DNA from: an uncultured Methylophilaceae bacterium
Lineage (GTDB): Bacteria > Pseudomonadota > Gammaproteobacteria > Burkholderiales > Methylophilaceae
Direction of reading: 5' to 3'
Length of the DNA: 64,000 nt
Assembly (NCBI GenBank): GCA_903899965.1
Contig: CAIULB010000030.1
Location: 153,489 to 217,488 of the forward strand
The notes below the pieces were generated by a model, which saw only the letters and a list, made by a program, of their open reading frames with translations, ran no database searches and was not told the origin of the DNA. Position numbers and translations under genes: made by a program. Of this stretch, positions 1-10,175 are shown piece by piece (position 1 is the first letter of the stretch; every line of letters begins with the position of its first letter).

Positions 1-753
1 GATTTGCAGTTTGCGGTTCAATATAACCTTAAAAACGTTGAGGACACATTATTCAATAATCGAAGTGTAGATGAAGCTGTTCGTGGTATTGCTGAAACAG
101 CTATTCGTGAAGTTGTGGGTAAAAGTAAGTTGGATTTTGCGCTTTACGAAGGTCGTGATGAAGTTGCAGTGAATACCAAAAAATTAATGCAGGAAATCCT
201 AGATCGTTATAAAACAGGGGTTAACGTAGTGAGTGTCACTATGCAAAACGCTCAACCCCCTGAGCAAGTACAAGCTGCTTTTGAAGATGCGGTTAAAGCG
301 AAGCAAGATTTGGAGCGCCAAAAGAATGAAGGGCAGGCTTATGCTAATGATGTGATTCCCAAGGCTCGTGGTACTGCCTCTCGATTACTTCAAGAAGCGG
401 CGGGCTATAAATTGCGTGTTGAAAATGAAGCGCAAGGTAATGTAAGTCGCTTTAATCAAATTCTCGCGCAATATCAACATGCACCAGAGGTAACGCGTTC
501 ACGGATGTATTTGGATGCGCAAGAGCAGATTATGTCTAGCGTAAGTAAAGTAATCGTTGACCAAAAAAATGGTAGCAATTTGCTTTACTTGCCTTTGGAT
601 AAGCTGATGGTAACCACAGGTGCAAATGTCCCACCAGCACCAGCGGTTACGCCACCTGCACAGCCTAACCCAACCACAAAAGTTGCGCCAAATAGTTACA
701 CGGACAACAGGGCGCGTGACGACTCACGAAGCCGTGACCGTGATAGCCGATAA
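1..753 (+). CDS. hflK: HflK, C-terminal part (5' truncated by window edge)
   Basis: Membrane-anchored SPFH/prohibitin-family protein that with HflC forms the large periplasmic cage around the FtsH protease and modulates its activity. The frame is open from base 1, so the start and membrane anchor lie outside the window and 250 residues are visible. They hold the end of the SPFH domain and a long charged helical stretch (roughly visible residues 90-150). The tail is proline-rich and then Arg/Asp/Ser-rich (last 15 residues), like the disordered HflK tail. hflC follows after 14 bases, the usual pairing, so co-transcription is expected. Confidence 0.93.
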   Translation, partial: DLQFAVQYNLKNVEDTLFNNRSVDEAVRGIAETAIREVVGKSKLDFALYEGRDEVAVNTKKLMQEILDRYKTGVNVVSVTMQNAQPPEQVQAAFEDAVKAKQDLERQKNEGQAYANDVIPKARGTASRLLQEAAGYKLRVENEAQGNVSRFNQILAQYQHAPEVTRSRMYLDAQEQIMSSVSKVIVDQKNGSNLLYLPLDKLMVTTGANVPPAPAVTPPAQPNPTTKVAPNSYTDNRARDDSRSRDRDSR

Positions 754-767
754 AAGTGAGAGATAAG

Positions 768-1640
768 ATGAAAAATTTAGGTGTAGTGCTTATCGGTTTC
801 TTGTTAGCGATTATTTTAATAAGCGCGTCAATGTTTACAGTTGACCAACGGGAATATGCCTTGGTTAAACGCTTGGGTGAAGTTGTGGCGATTAAAAAAA
901 CCCCAGGCTTGTACTTAAAAGCGCCATTTGTCGATAATGTTGTGTATTTTGACAATCGTATTTTGACGCTGAATTGGGAAGAGCCTGACCGCTTTATTAC
1001 TAGCGAAAAGAAAAACGTGCTGGTGGATTCTTTTGTTAAATGGCGCATTATCGACCCGCAAAAGTATTACGTTTCAGTTCATGGCGATGAAGTGCAAGCT
1101 GAGCGTAGATTGTCTCAAACTGTGAATGACGGATTGCGTGCTGAGTTTGGTAAACGCACCATTCATGATGTGGTATCCGGTGAACGCAGTCAAATTATGG
1201 AAATCCTTCGTCAGCGCGCTGACCGCGACTCACGCCAAATAGGTATTCAAGTATTGGATGTCCGCATTAAACGCGTTGATTTGCCTGAGAATGTGAGCAA
1301 CTCAGTTTATGACCGTATGGAAGCTGAGCGTAAAGGCGTTGCCAATCAGTTACGCTCTGAAGGCTCTGCCGCAGCTGAAAAAATTCGTGCCGATGCCGAC
1401 AGGCAGCGTGAAGTCATTGTTGCTGAGGCTTTTAAAGAAGCGCAGCGCATTAAAGGTGAGGGTGACGCAACCGCAGCCGGCATTTACTCTGCGGCGTATG
1501 GCAAAAGTCCAGAGTTTTATGCGTTTTATCGTAGTCTAGAAGCTTACCGTAACAGCTTTAAGAGTAAGAGTGATGTCATGGTACTTGAGCCTAGTTCGGA
1601 CTTTTTGAAATATATGCGCAATTCTGGCGCTAAAAAATAA
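768..1640 (+). CDS. hflC: HflC, FtsH protease modulator
   Basis: Partner of HflK in the FtsH-associated membrane complex. The 290-residue product has one N-terminal membrane segment (about residues 4-24) followed by the SPFH/prohibitin domain (TVDQREYALVKRLGEVV) and an Ala/Glu-rich helical region (about 180-235), the normal HflC layout and length. I chose ATG 768. An in-frame GTG at 756 would add four residues but puts charged residues before the anchor and has no ribosome-binding site, whereas GAGAG lies just ahead of 768. It directly follows hflK and precedes hisZ by 15 bases. Confidence 0.93.
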   Translation: MKNLGVVLIGFLLAIILISASMFTVDQREYALVKRLGEVVAIKKTPGLYLKAPFVDNVVYFDNRILTLNWEEPDRFITSEKKNVLVDSFVKWRIIDPQKYYVSVHGDEVQAERRLSQTVNDGLRAEFGKRTIHDVVSGERSQIMEILRQRADRDSRQIGIQVLDVRIKRVDLPENVSNSVYDRMEAERKGVANQLRSEGSAAAEKIRADADRQREVIVAEAFKEAQRIKGEGDATAAGIYSAAYGKSPEFYAFYRSLEAYRNSFKSKSDVMVLEPSSDFLKYMRNSGAKK

Positions 1641-1655
1641 TTGATTTGAGTGTTT

Positions 1656-2810
1656 ATGCGTAATTGGTTACTTCCTGAATATATCGAAGATGTATTGCCT
1701 GCTGAAGCGGCGCAAATTGAGTCTTTACGTAGGTCATTGTTGGACCTTTTGGATGTGCATGGCTATCAATTCGTTATGCCGCCAATGTTGGAGTATTTAG
1801 AGTCTCTCATTACAGGCGTGGGTCATGATTTAGACTTAGCGACTTTTAAAGTGGTGGATCAGCTAACAGGCCGTCTGATGGGTGTTCGGGCGGATATTAC
1901 GCCACAAGCAGCCCGCATCGATGCACATATGCTCAATAATCAAGGCGTGACGCGCCTTTGTTACGCAGGAAGCGTATTAAGAACCAACCCTGATGGATTG
2001 GCACAGACGCGTCAACCGATGCAGTTAGGGGCTGAACTGTTTGGACATGCTGGGATAGAAGCTGATATTGAGATTCAGCGTTTGATGGTTAAAACGCTCC
2101 AAGCTGCTGGTGTTAATGCTTTGCAAATTGATTTTAGTCATGTGGGTATCTTTGATAGCTTAATGAGTAAAGTCCAGGTAAGTGAAGTACTTAAACAGTC
2201 TGTTTACCAAGCACTACAAAGCAAAGATCAAACAGAAGTAAAAGCGCTTACTCAAGATTTTGATGCGGAAACGCGCGAAGCTTTGTGCCGTTTGACCGAG
2301 CTAAATGGCGATGCGAGCATTTTGACTGTTGCCGCTAAGGATTTACCAAAAACACCTGAAATTACGCGTGCTTTAAACGATTTAACGCAAGTCGCTAAAG
2401 ATTTAGCCGATTTAGCTGTTGGTTTAAGTTTCGATTTGGCCGAGCTCCGTGGCTATCACTATCATAGTGGAATGGTTTTCGCGGCTTATGCACAAGGTTG
2501 CTCAGGTCCATTGGCGTTTGGTGGTCGATATGATGAGGTAGGACAAGCCTTTGGTCGTGCTCGTGCAGCGACCGGCTTTAGCTTAGATTTGCGAGGATTG
2601 GTAAAAGCACTTCCAGCATTAAAAGTGAAAAAAGGTATTTTGGCGCCTTACGGTAATGAAGCGTCTTTAATAAGTAAAATTAATTCATTAAGAGCATCTG
2701 GTGAGAAGGTGGTTCAAGAGCTGCCAGGCCATGATGCTTATATTGCAGAACTGAACTGCGATAGAAAATTAGTTAACCAAGCAGGGCAATGGCAAGTGGT
2801 TTCTGCGTAA
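1656..2810 (+). CDS. hisZ: HisZ, ATP phosphoribosyltransferase regulatory subunit
   Basis: Catalytically inactive paralogue of histidyl-tRNA synthetase that complexes with the short form of HisG in the first step of histidine synthesis. The 384-residue length fits HisZ and is shorter than HisRS, with no C-terminal anticodon-binding domain. Class II aaRS-like motifs remain: a motif-2-type stretch near residue 80 (GVRADITPQAARIDAH) and a glycine-rich motif near residue 290 (GPLAFGGRYDE). ATG 1656 gives the family start MRNWLLPEYIEDVLP; GTG 1650 would add two residues. In many betaproteobacteria hisZ sits between hflC and purA, as here. Confidence 0.93.
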   Translation: MRNWLLPEYIEDVLPAEAAQIESLRRSLLDLLDVHGYQFVMPPMLEYLESLITGVGHDLDLATFKVVDQLTGRLMGVRADITPQAARIDAHMLNNQGVTRLCYAGSVLRTNPDGLAQTRQPMQLGAELFGHAGIEADIEIQRLMVKTLQAAGVNALQIDFSHVGIFDSLMSKVQVSEVLKQSVYQALQSKDQTEVKALTQDFDAETREALCRLTELNGDASILTVAAKDLPKTPEITRALNDLTQVAKDLADLAVGLSFDLAELRGYHYHSGMVFAAYAQGCSGPLAFGGRYDEVGQAFGRARAATGFSLDLRGLVKALPALKVKKGILAPYGNEASLISKINSLRASGEKVVQELPGHDAYIAELNCDRKLVNQAGQWQVVSA

Positions 2811-2869
2811 GCATTAAATAGAAAATAGCAGTACAAAATTATAAAAAGCACTTAAATATTACTAGGTAG

Positions 2870-4194
<1,325 letters not shown>

Positions 4195-4195
<1 letters not shown>

Positions 4196-4743
4196 TGAAA
4201 CCTGTTGAAAAGCAGCGTATGGCTTGGGCTTTAACGGGTTCAGGCCATTATTTACGTGAATGTATCGCTATTTTTAATAAGCTAGAAGATGTCGATTTGT
4301 TTCTAAGTAAAGCAGCCGCTGAAATTCTCCAGCAATACGGCTATAAGCATAATGCAGGTAAAGTCTACCAAGATAAAACCGCAAGTTCAGTGCCTGTTGA
4401 GCTGTTTTATCATGGGGCTTACCACACAGTAATTATTGCGCCGACAACTTCAAACACTGTTGCTAAAATGGTTTGCGGAATTTCCGATAACCTAGTGACA
4501 AATATCTTTGCACAAGCAGGTAAATGCCGAGTTCCAAGCATTGTGTTTGCTTGTGATACAGAAGCTGAGCTTGAGTCTGAAGCACCTCGTGAGAATATGG
4601 TGAAGGTTTATCCGCGCCGTATTGATTTAGAAAACACAGCAAAACTCAAAATATTCGAAGAAACAACAGTGGTCGAAAATATGCAGCAACTCGACACTGC
4701 CATTCAGGCAAGATTAGCATGTCTGAAAGCATCCTCTTTTTAA
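4195..4743 (+). CDS. DmrB/AfpA-like flavoprotein (putative dihydromethanopterin reductase)
   Basis: Flavoprotein of the FMN-dependent family that includes archaeal flavoprotein A and DmrB, which reduces dihydromethanopterin to tetrahydromethanopterin in the last step of cofactor synthesis. The 182 residues begin with a flavodoxin-like strand and turn (AWALTGSGHYLRE), followed by a Ser/Thr-Asn loop near residue 88 (IIAPTTSNTVAKMVCGISD) of the kind that holds the FMN phosphate in this fold. It overlaps purA by one base and the next gene by 25 bases. The neighbouring H4MPT-type genes support the assignment. Substrate is inferred from family and context. Confidence 0.8.
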
Positions 4744-6113
4744 CAGGAAAGTTGGCCGAAAAGAGCTTGCATCAAGTATTAGCAAGCATGCAGCCAGCAC
4801 CTTTCAAATATCGGATTACCCAAATTGGCGTATCCGTTGCCGCACTGATGACCCCTGAACTTATTGCTAGACGTGTACCTGAGGTTGGCGACGCGAGCAG
4901 GGTCATTGTGCCTGGATTGTGTTGTGGCGACTTAACGATGCTTGAAGATAAATACGGCGTGCCTGTAGCACGAGGCCCTGTGGACTTGAAAGATTTGCCG
5001 CAATACTTTGGTCGCGGCGGCAAAGCACCTGACTTATCCAAATATGATGTGAATATCTTTGCAGAAATCGTCGATGCTCCGCAATTAAGCGTTGAAGAAA
5101 TATTGGTGCGCGCGCAACACTTTCAATCGCAAGGTGCCAATGTCATTGATCTAGGTTGTTTGCCGAACACGCCGTTTCCACATTTAGCTGATGCAATTAA
5201 AACGCTCAAAGCGGCTGGCTTTAAGGTGAGTGTTGATTCTTTAAGCGCGGACGATCTATTGCTTGCAGGCAAATCAGGCGCGGATTACCTACTAAGCCTG
5301 ACTGAACATACTTTGTGGATTGCGGAGCAAGTAAATGCTGTCCCAGTGTTAATTCCAGAAAAATCAGGCAGCTTGCCGTCCTTATATCGCGCCATTGAAG
5401 GTATGCGTAAACTCGGCAAGCCATTCATTGCTGATGCCATTCTTGACCCCATTCCCTTTGGCTTCACAGAATCGATCGTTCGTTACCACAAGCTTCGTAA
5501 ACGCTACCCCGACATTCAAATCATGATGGGCGTGGGTAACATCACTGAGCTTACCGATGCCGATACCACGGGCATTAATGCCATATTGTTTGGCATCATT
5601 AGTGAGCTCAACATCAATGCAGTATTAGCGACATCTGTGAGTCCTCATGCAATTAATGCGGTTGCAGAGGCTGACGTCGCGAGACGTATGATGTTTGCTG
5701 CGCGTGAAGAAAATCGATTGCCTCGAGATTACACCGCAGGCTTATTGGGTATGCATGACCGTAGACCTTTTACATATACGCTAGATGAAATCGCAGAATT
5801 CGCAGCGCAAATTAAAGACCCTAGTTTTAGGATTCAAGTAAGCAAAGAGGGCATGCACATCTACAACCGTGATGGGTTATTTAGCGACATTGATCCATTC
5901 AAGCTGTATCCAAACTTGAAGGTTGAAGATGACGCTTCACATGCCTTCTATTTAGGGGTTGAGCTTGCAAGGGCGCAAATCGCATGGCAACTCAAGAAGC
6001 GCTATACCCAAGATGAAGAACTCGCATGGGGCGTTAATACCTATGAAAGCAGCCAAGAAGGAAAGACCGCTCATCGTGAAGCTTCGATGAAAGAGAAGAA
6101 GCAAAAGCCATGA
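4719..6113 (+). CDS. Dihydropteroate synthase-like protein (DUF6513 type), H4MPT synthesis
   Basis: Pterin-binding TIM-barrel protein related to dihydropteroate synthase, found in H4MPT-containing archaea and methylotrophs, presumably acting on the pterin or arylamine-riboside precursor of H4MPT. The 464 residues are an N-terminal domain of about 110 residues, then the barrel. GANVIDLGCLPNTPFPHL (about 144-161) stands where DHPS has its GADIIDIGGEST motif; VSVDS and GVGNITELTDADTTG follow. The C-terminal 120 residues are a family-specific extension ending in a Lys-rich tail. The start overlaps the flavoprotein gene by 25 bases and the stop overlaps the DUF447 gene (ATGA). The exact reaction is not established from sequence. 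Confidence 0.8.
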   Translation: MSESILFLTGKLAEKSLHQVLASMQPAPFKYRITQIGVSVAALMTPELIARRVPEVGDASRVIVPGLCCGDLTMLEDKYGVPVARGPVDLKDLPQYFGRGGKAPDLSKYDVNIFAEIVDAPQLSVEEILVRAQHFQSQGANVIDLGCLPNTPFPHLADAIKTLKAAGFKVSVDSLSADDLLLAGKSGADYLLSLTEHTLWIAEQVNAVPVLIPEKSGSLPSLYRAIEGMRKLGKPFIADAILDPIPFGFTESIVRYHKLRKRYPDIQIMMGVGNITELTDADTTGINAILFGIISELNINAVLATSVSPHAINAVAEADVARRMMFAAREENRLPRDYTAGLLGMHDRRPFTYTLDEIAEFAAQIKDPSFRIQVSKEGMHIYNRDGLFSDIDPFKLYPNLKVEDDASHAFYLGVELARAQIAWQLKKRYTQDEELAWGVNTYESSQEGKTAHREASMKEKKQKP

Positions 6114-6706
6114 GCCCCGTTAATAAAACTCTAGAAAAAATCAACGAAATCATTCTCATCTCGGAGTGTGAAGATGGATCACCACATATTGCGCCATTTG
6201 GTACTCGTGAGCGTGACGGCTTGATTTTAATCGCACCATTCAGGCCATCTACTAGCTTAGATAATTTATTGAGTGGACGACGCGCAAGCATTAATACAAC
6301 CGATGATGTAAGGGTTTTTGCAGGGGCTTTAACTGGAAGACGCAGTTGGCTTGTGGAGAATAGAGCCGGTGCTTTAGTACTTCAATCTACGCTTACTTAC
6401 CAATCGCTGAAACTAGAAAAAGTTGAAGATGATATTCAGCGCCCTAAGCTTTACTTTAGTGTGCTTAAAGAAGAAATGCTCAAGCCCTTTCAAGGTTACA
6501 ACCGGGCACAAGCTGCAGTGGTTGAGTTGTGTGTACTTGTAAGCCGTTTGAATATGTTACCCATAGAAAAAATCACCTCCGAAATGGAGTATCTTCGTAT
6601 CGCCATAGAAAAAACAGCCGGGCATATAGAGCTAGAAGCGTGGGGTTGGCTGGTTGAGGCAATAGAAAACCATCAGGCTCAAGTGTTAGGAGATAATCTT
6701 GCTTAA
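6110..6706 (+). CDS. DUF447 family protein, H4MPT-associated
   Basis: Member of the DUF447 family, shared by methanogens and H4MPT-using methylotrophs; its biochemical role is not known to me. The 198-residue product opens with a split-barrel-like segment (SECEDGSPHIAPFGTRERDG, about 21-40), the pattern of flavin-reductase-like split barrels. The C-terminal half looks helical (about 130-190). It starts inside the stop of the preceding gene (ATGA, 4-base overlap) and its own end overlaps the MfnB-like gene by 8 bases, so it is tightly coupled to the H4MPT block. A role in pterin or methanofuran cofactor synthesis is inferred from context only. Confidence 0.75.
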   Translation: MSPVNKTLEKINEIILISECEDGSPHIAPFGTRERDGLILIAPFRPSTSLDNLLSGRRASINTTDDVRVFAGALTGRRSWLVENRAGALVLQSTLTYQSLKLEKVEDDIQRPKLYFSVLKEEMLKPFQGYNRAQAAVVELCVLVSRLNMLPIEKITSEMEYLRIAIEKTAGHIELEAWGWLVEAIENHQAQVLGDNLA

Positions 6707-7388
6707 GGCTCAACCGCATATCAAGATGTTAGCGAGTGTTACAAGCGTCGATGAGGCGTTAATTGCACTTGATGCTGGTGTTGATATGATAGACCTCAAA
6801 AATCCAAGCACAGGTGCATTGGGGGCGCTTGACCCTGCTTTGGTAAAAGACATTGTGGATGCGGTTAATCACCGCACCACAGTTAGTGCAACGATAGGTG
6901 ACTTGCCTATGCAGCCTAGCCTGATTGTTGATGCAACAAAAATAATGGTAGAAACAGGCGTTGATATCTTAAAAATTGGGTTCTTCGGGCAGTTGAATCA
7001 TGCTATATGTCTAGACGCTTTAAAATTTCAAGCAAGCCAAACTAAACTGATTGCAGTGTTACTTGCTGATGAACAACCGGACTTTGGTTTGTTGAAAAAT
7101 ATCGCTGAAGCCGGCTTTTATGGTGTGATGCTAGATACTGCGAACAAAAGTAAGGGGCATTTATTAAGCCATTTACCGCTTAGTCGACTAATGGAGTTTG
7201 TCAGTAGTGCCTCATTACTTGGGCTCCAAACTGGCTTGGCTGGCTCTGTTAATGTTGGCCATATTAAAGATCTCTGCGATGTAAAGCCTTCCTACTTGGG
7301 TTTTCGCGGAGCTTTGTGTGAGAAAAATCAACGAGCTTTAGGCTTGGATGCCACTAAAGTTCGGAGTATTAAAAAAATGCTTCATTAA
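6699..7388 (+). CDS. mfnB: MfnB-like (5-formylfuran-3-yl)methyl phosphate synthase (DUF556)
   Basis: TIM-barrel enzyme that, in methanogens, condenses two glyceraldehyde-3-phosphate molecules into the furan precursor of methanofuran. The 229 residues carry the family motif DMIDLKNPSTGALGALD, with Lys34 at the expected Schiff-base position, and a second motif GVMLDTANKSKGHLL (about 144). I chose the TTG at 6699: AGGAGA lies five bases upstream and no better start exists. It overlaps the DUF447 gene by 8 bases and ends the H4MPT block. In methylotrophs this gene is expected to feed methanofuran-like cofactor synthesis for formyltransferase/hydrolase. Confidence 0.85.
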   Translation: MLKAQPHIKMLASVTSVDEALIALDAGVDMIDLKNPSTGALGALDPALVKDIVDAVNHRTTVSATIGDLPMQPSLIVDATKIMVETGVDILKIGFFGQLNHAICLDALKFQASQTKLIAVLLADEQPDFGLLKNIAEAGFYGVMLDTANKSKGHLLSHLPLSRLMEFVSSASLLGLQTGLAGSVNVGHIKDLCDVKPSYLGFRGALCEKNQRALGLDATKVRSIKKMLH

Positions 7389-7395
7389 GACATTC

Positions 7396-7424
7396 TTTAA
7401 ATCGGCTAAAAAGCACTTTAATAT
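7396..7424 (+). promoter_or_regulatory. Candidate sigma70-type promoter for the amidohydrolase-ubiG-gph unit
   Basis: TTTAAA (7396-7401) and TAATAT (7419-7424) are separated by exactly 17 bases in the gap after mfnB. Predicted transcription would begin near 7431, about 40 bases before the chosen start of the amidohydrolase gene. Confidence 0.45.
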
Positions 7425-7470
7425 GCTTTAATTCAAGTCGCTATAAGTGGCGGCTTATTATGTGAGAAAT

Positions 7471-8838
7471 ATGACTGAACCTAGCAAAAAAATCGTGGAC
7501 AAAATAAATGTAGACTTAATAATTGAAGCCAGATGGCTTGTACCAGTCATTCCACGCAATCAAGTTTTAGATTATCACGCTGTTGTTATTCATCAAGGTT
7601 GCATCGTTGATATTGCAGCAATCGATGCTGCAAGGGAACAATACACCGCGACAAAAACTGTTGCGCTCATTGAGCACGTGTTAATTCCAGGTTTGATCAA
7701 TTTGCATGCTCATGCTGGGATGACACTCATGCGTGGCTTGGCGGACGATATTCCATTGATGCCTTGGCTACAAAATCACATTTGGCCTGCTGAGCAGCAA
7801 ATCGTTTCTGAAAAGTTTGTGCGTGATAGCACCTTATTCGGCTGTGCTGAAATGCTTGCTGGCGGGGTGACTTGTTTTAATGATATGTATTTTTATCCTC
7901 AAGCAAGCGCAGAAGCTGTTTTGCAAGCCGGAATGCGAGCTCAGCTTGGTTTAGTGGTTTTAGAGTTCCCAACCAACTATGCCAATAACGCAGATGACTA
8001 TATTGAAAAAGGCCTGTTAACTCGCGATGCTTGGCGTGGAAATCCATTGCTTTCAGCAAGTTTGGCGCCTCATGCGCCTTATACTGTTTCGGACACCACT
8101 TTTCAAAAAGTCATTACTTATGCGGAGCAATTAGGGTTAGGTGTTCATACACACCTGCATGAAACAAAGGCAGAAATCGCCGAGAGCATTGAAAAGTTTG
8201 GTGTTCGTCCCATTAAGCGCATGGCGAATTTAGGGCTTTTAGGCCCTAATCTTACCGCCGCACATTGCGTGCAAATCAATGATGAGGACTTGGATTTATT
8301 AAGTGAACATGGTACTCATGTCGCCCATTGCCCAAGCTCTAACGCAAAGCTAGGAAGTGGCATTGCGCCAATTCCTAACTTGTTAAATACTGGCATTAAT
8401 GTCGGTTTGGGCACGGATGGTGCTGCAAGTAATAATCGACAAGATATGTTTACTGAAATGCGCTTAGCTGCTCTATTGGCTAAGGCGACGACCGAAGATG
8501 CAACCAGCATACCAGCGGCACAAGCTTTAGAAATGGCCACTATTAACGGTGCTAGGGCATTAGGTTTAGATCATCAAATTGGCTCAATTGAGGTTGGTAA
8601 GCTAGCTGATTTAAGTGCTTTACGAATTGCAGATGTTGAAACTTTGCCATGCTTCGACCCTCTATCTCATGTGATATATGCTTGTGGTTGTGAGCATGTC
8701 AGTCATGTTTGGGTTGCGGGCGATTTGCGTTTTGAGCGCTCAAGCCAACAATCAGGCTTATATGCCAATATTGAACCTAACGAATTAAAGGAAATTGCAT
8801 TGCTATGGCAATCGAAATTGAATCATCACAAAGCTTAA
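7471..8838 (+). CDS. TRZ/ATZ-family amidohydrolase, probable SAH/5'-methylthioadenosine deaminase
   Basis: Metal-dependent amidohydrolase of the chlorohydrolase/cytosine-deaminase group, whose betaproteobacterial members next to ubiG are annotated as S-adenosylhomocysteine or methylthioadenosine deaminases. The 455 residues contain the HxH metal motif in [19 protein letters not shown] (near 75), the third His region ([10 protein letters not shown], near 225) and the active-site Asp in [12 protein letters not shown] (near 313). ATG 7471 is preferred; GTG 7447 lies in the loop of a possible hairpin (7435-7457) and has no ribosome-binding site. The 3' end overlaps ubiG by 34 bases. That fits SAH recycling beside a SAM-dependent methyltransferase. 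Confidence 0.85.
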   Translation: MTEPSKKIVDKINVDLIIEARWLVPVIPRNQVLDYHAVVIHQGCIVDIAAIDAAREQYTATKTVALIEHVLIPGLINLHAHAGMTLMRGLADDIPLMPWLQNHIWPAEQQIVSEKFVRDSTLFGCAEMLAGGVTCFNDMYFYPQASAEAVLQAGMRAQLGLVVLEFPTNYANNADDYIEKGLLTRDAWRGNPLLSASLAPHAPYTVSDTTFQKVITYAEQLGLGVHTHLHETKAEIAESIEKFGVRPIKRMANLGLLGPNLTAAHCVQINDEDLDLLSEHGTHVAHCPSSNAKLGSGIAPIPNLLNTGINVGLGTDGAASNNRQDMFTEMRLAALLAKATTEDATSIPAAQALEMATINGARALGLDHQIGSIEVGKLADLSALRIADVETLPCFDPLSHVIYACGCEHVSHVWVAGDLRFERSSQQSGLYANIEPNELKEIALLWQSKLNHHKA

Positions 8839-9527
8839 ACGTCGATCCAGCAGAGCTGGAAAAATTTGCAAGCCTCGCGCATCGCTGGTGGGATAAAAGC
8901 AGTGAATTTAAGCCATTGCATGCGATTAATCCGCTACGCTTAAACTTTATTGATGGCTTAGTTGATTTGCAAGGTAAGCGTGTATTGGATGTAGGCTGTG
9001 GTGGCGGCATTTTGTCTGAATCTATGGATGAAAAGGGCGCGAATGTCACAGGAATCGATTTAGGTGATAAAGCACTTAAAGTGGCTAAATTGCATCAATT
9101 GGAATCGGGCTCAAAGGTCGACTATCGTTTGGTGTCGGTTGAGGATTTAGCCAAAGAACAGCCATCCAGCTTTGATGTGGTGACATGTATGGAAATGCTA
9201 GAACATGTGCCAGACCCTGAAGCGATCATTCGCGCTTGCGCTCAATTGGTGAAGCCGGGTGGCTCCGTCTTTTTTTCAACCATCAATCGAAACCCTAAAG
9301 CTTACCTGTTTGGTGTGATTGGCGCTGAATATGTGCTTAACATGCTGCCAAAAGGCACGCATGAGTATCAAAAATTCATCAAGCCATCAGAGCTATCTTC
9401 TTGGGCTCGTTATGCAGGATTAGATATCGCACAACTCAAAGGTATGGGTTACAACCCATTAACCGACCATTACTCATTGGGTGATGATGTTTCGGTCAAT
9501 TACCTCATTCATACAATTAAGTCTTAA
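8805..9527 (+). CDS. ubiG: Ubiquinone biosynthesis O-methyltransferase UbiG
   Basis: SAM-dependent methyltransferase that performs both O-methylations of the ubiquinone ring. The 240 residues include the UbiG-specific [20 protein letters not shown] segment (about 21-40), SAM motif [16 protein letters not shown] (about 62) and the post-motif [13 protein letters not shown] (about 125). Length and motifs are standard. The start overlaps the amidohydrolase gene by 34 bases and gph begins one base after its stop, giving the familiar ubiG-gph order of betaproteobacteria. It implies a ubiquinone-based respiratory chain. Confidence 0.96.
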   Translation: MAIEIESSQSLNVDPAELEKFASLAHRWWDKSSEFKPLHAINPLRLNFIDGLVDLQGKRVLDVGCGGGILSESMDEKGANVTGIDLGDKALKVAKLHQLESGSKVDYRLVSVEDLAKEQPSSFDVVTCMEMLEHVPDPEAIIRACAQLVKPGGSVFFSTINRNPKAYLFGVIGAEYVLNMLPKGTHEYQKFIKPSELSSWARYAGLDIAQLKGMGYNPLTDHYSLGDDVSVNYLIHTIKS

Positions 9528-9528
9528 T

Positions 9529-10170
9529 ATGATTTTATTTGATCTCGATGGTACGCTTGTTGATACCGCGCCAGACCTCGGTTATGCGCTCAATTTGCAA
9601 CGTGAGCGTCATGGTTTAGACCATTTGCCTATGGAAGCAATTCGCCCCTTCGCCTCGCATGGCTCAAAGGGACTGCTAAGCATTGGTTTTGATTTGACGC
9701 CCGAAGATAAAGCTTTTGAAACGATGCGGGTTGAGTATTTGGATTTGTATGACCAAGTATTTACGCGTTCGCCAGTGCTTTTTGATGGCGTGGGGGAGTT
9801 GCTTACAAATCTCCATCAGAGCGATATCAAATGGGGGGTTGTCACAAATAAGCCAAGACGTTTTGCTGCGCCATTAATTGAGTCTATGCAATTAAGCACC
9901 CCTATGGCTTGTCTGGTCTGTGGTGATGATGCTGCGCTACCTAAGCCAGCGCCAGACACTTTGTTTATGGCTTGTGAGCAATCTTTGGTAAAACCAGAGC
10001 ATTGTTTTTATGTGGGTGATGCAGAGCGCGATATTGAGGCGGGCAACGCTGCGGGAATGAAGACTGTGGTAGCTTTGTGGGGTTATATTGACGTTATGGA
10101 TAAGCCAAAAACATGGGGTGCTGATTTCGCTATTAACCGCCCATCGGAACTCATTGAATTGTTGGTTTAA
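9529..10170 (+). CDS. gph: Phosphoglycolate phosphatase-type HAD hydrolase
   Basis: Haloacid dehalogenase-superfamily phosphatase, expected to dephosphorylate 2-phosphoglycolate; some relatives act on N-acetylmuramic acid 6-phosphate. The 213 residues begin with HAD motif I (FDLDGTLVDTAPDLG), have motif II in WGVVTNKP (about 100), the motif III lysine near KPAPDT (about 140) and motif IV in FYVGDAERDIEAG (about 160). An upstream in-frame ATG at 9481 would add 16 residues that lie entirely inside ubiG, so ATG 9529, right after the ubiG stop, is preferred. The gene converges on glnD with only 5 bases between stops and no visible terminator. Confidence 0.92.
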   Translation: MILFDLDGTLVDTAPDLGYALNLQRERHGLDHLPMEAIRPFASHGSKGLLSIGFDLTPEDKAFETMRVEYLDLYDQVFTRSPVLFDGVGELLTNLHQSDIKWGVVTNKPRRFAAPLIESMQLSTPMACLVCGDDAALPKPAPDTLFMACEQSLVKPEHCFYVGDAERDIEAGNAAGMKTVVALWGYIDVMDKPKTWGADFAINRPSELIELLV

Positions 10171-10175
10171 AGCTT

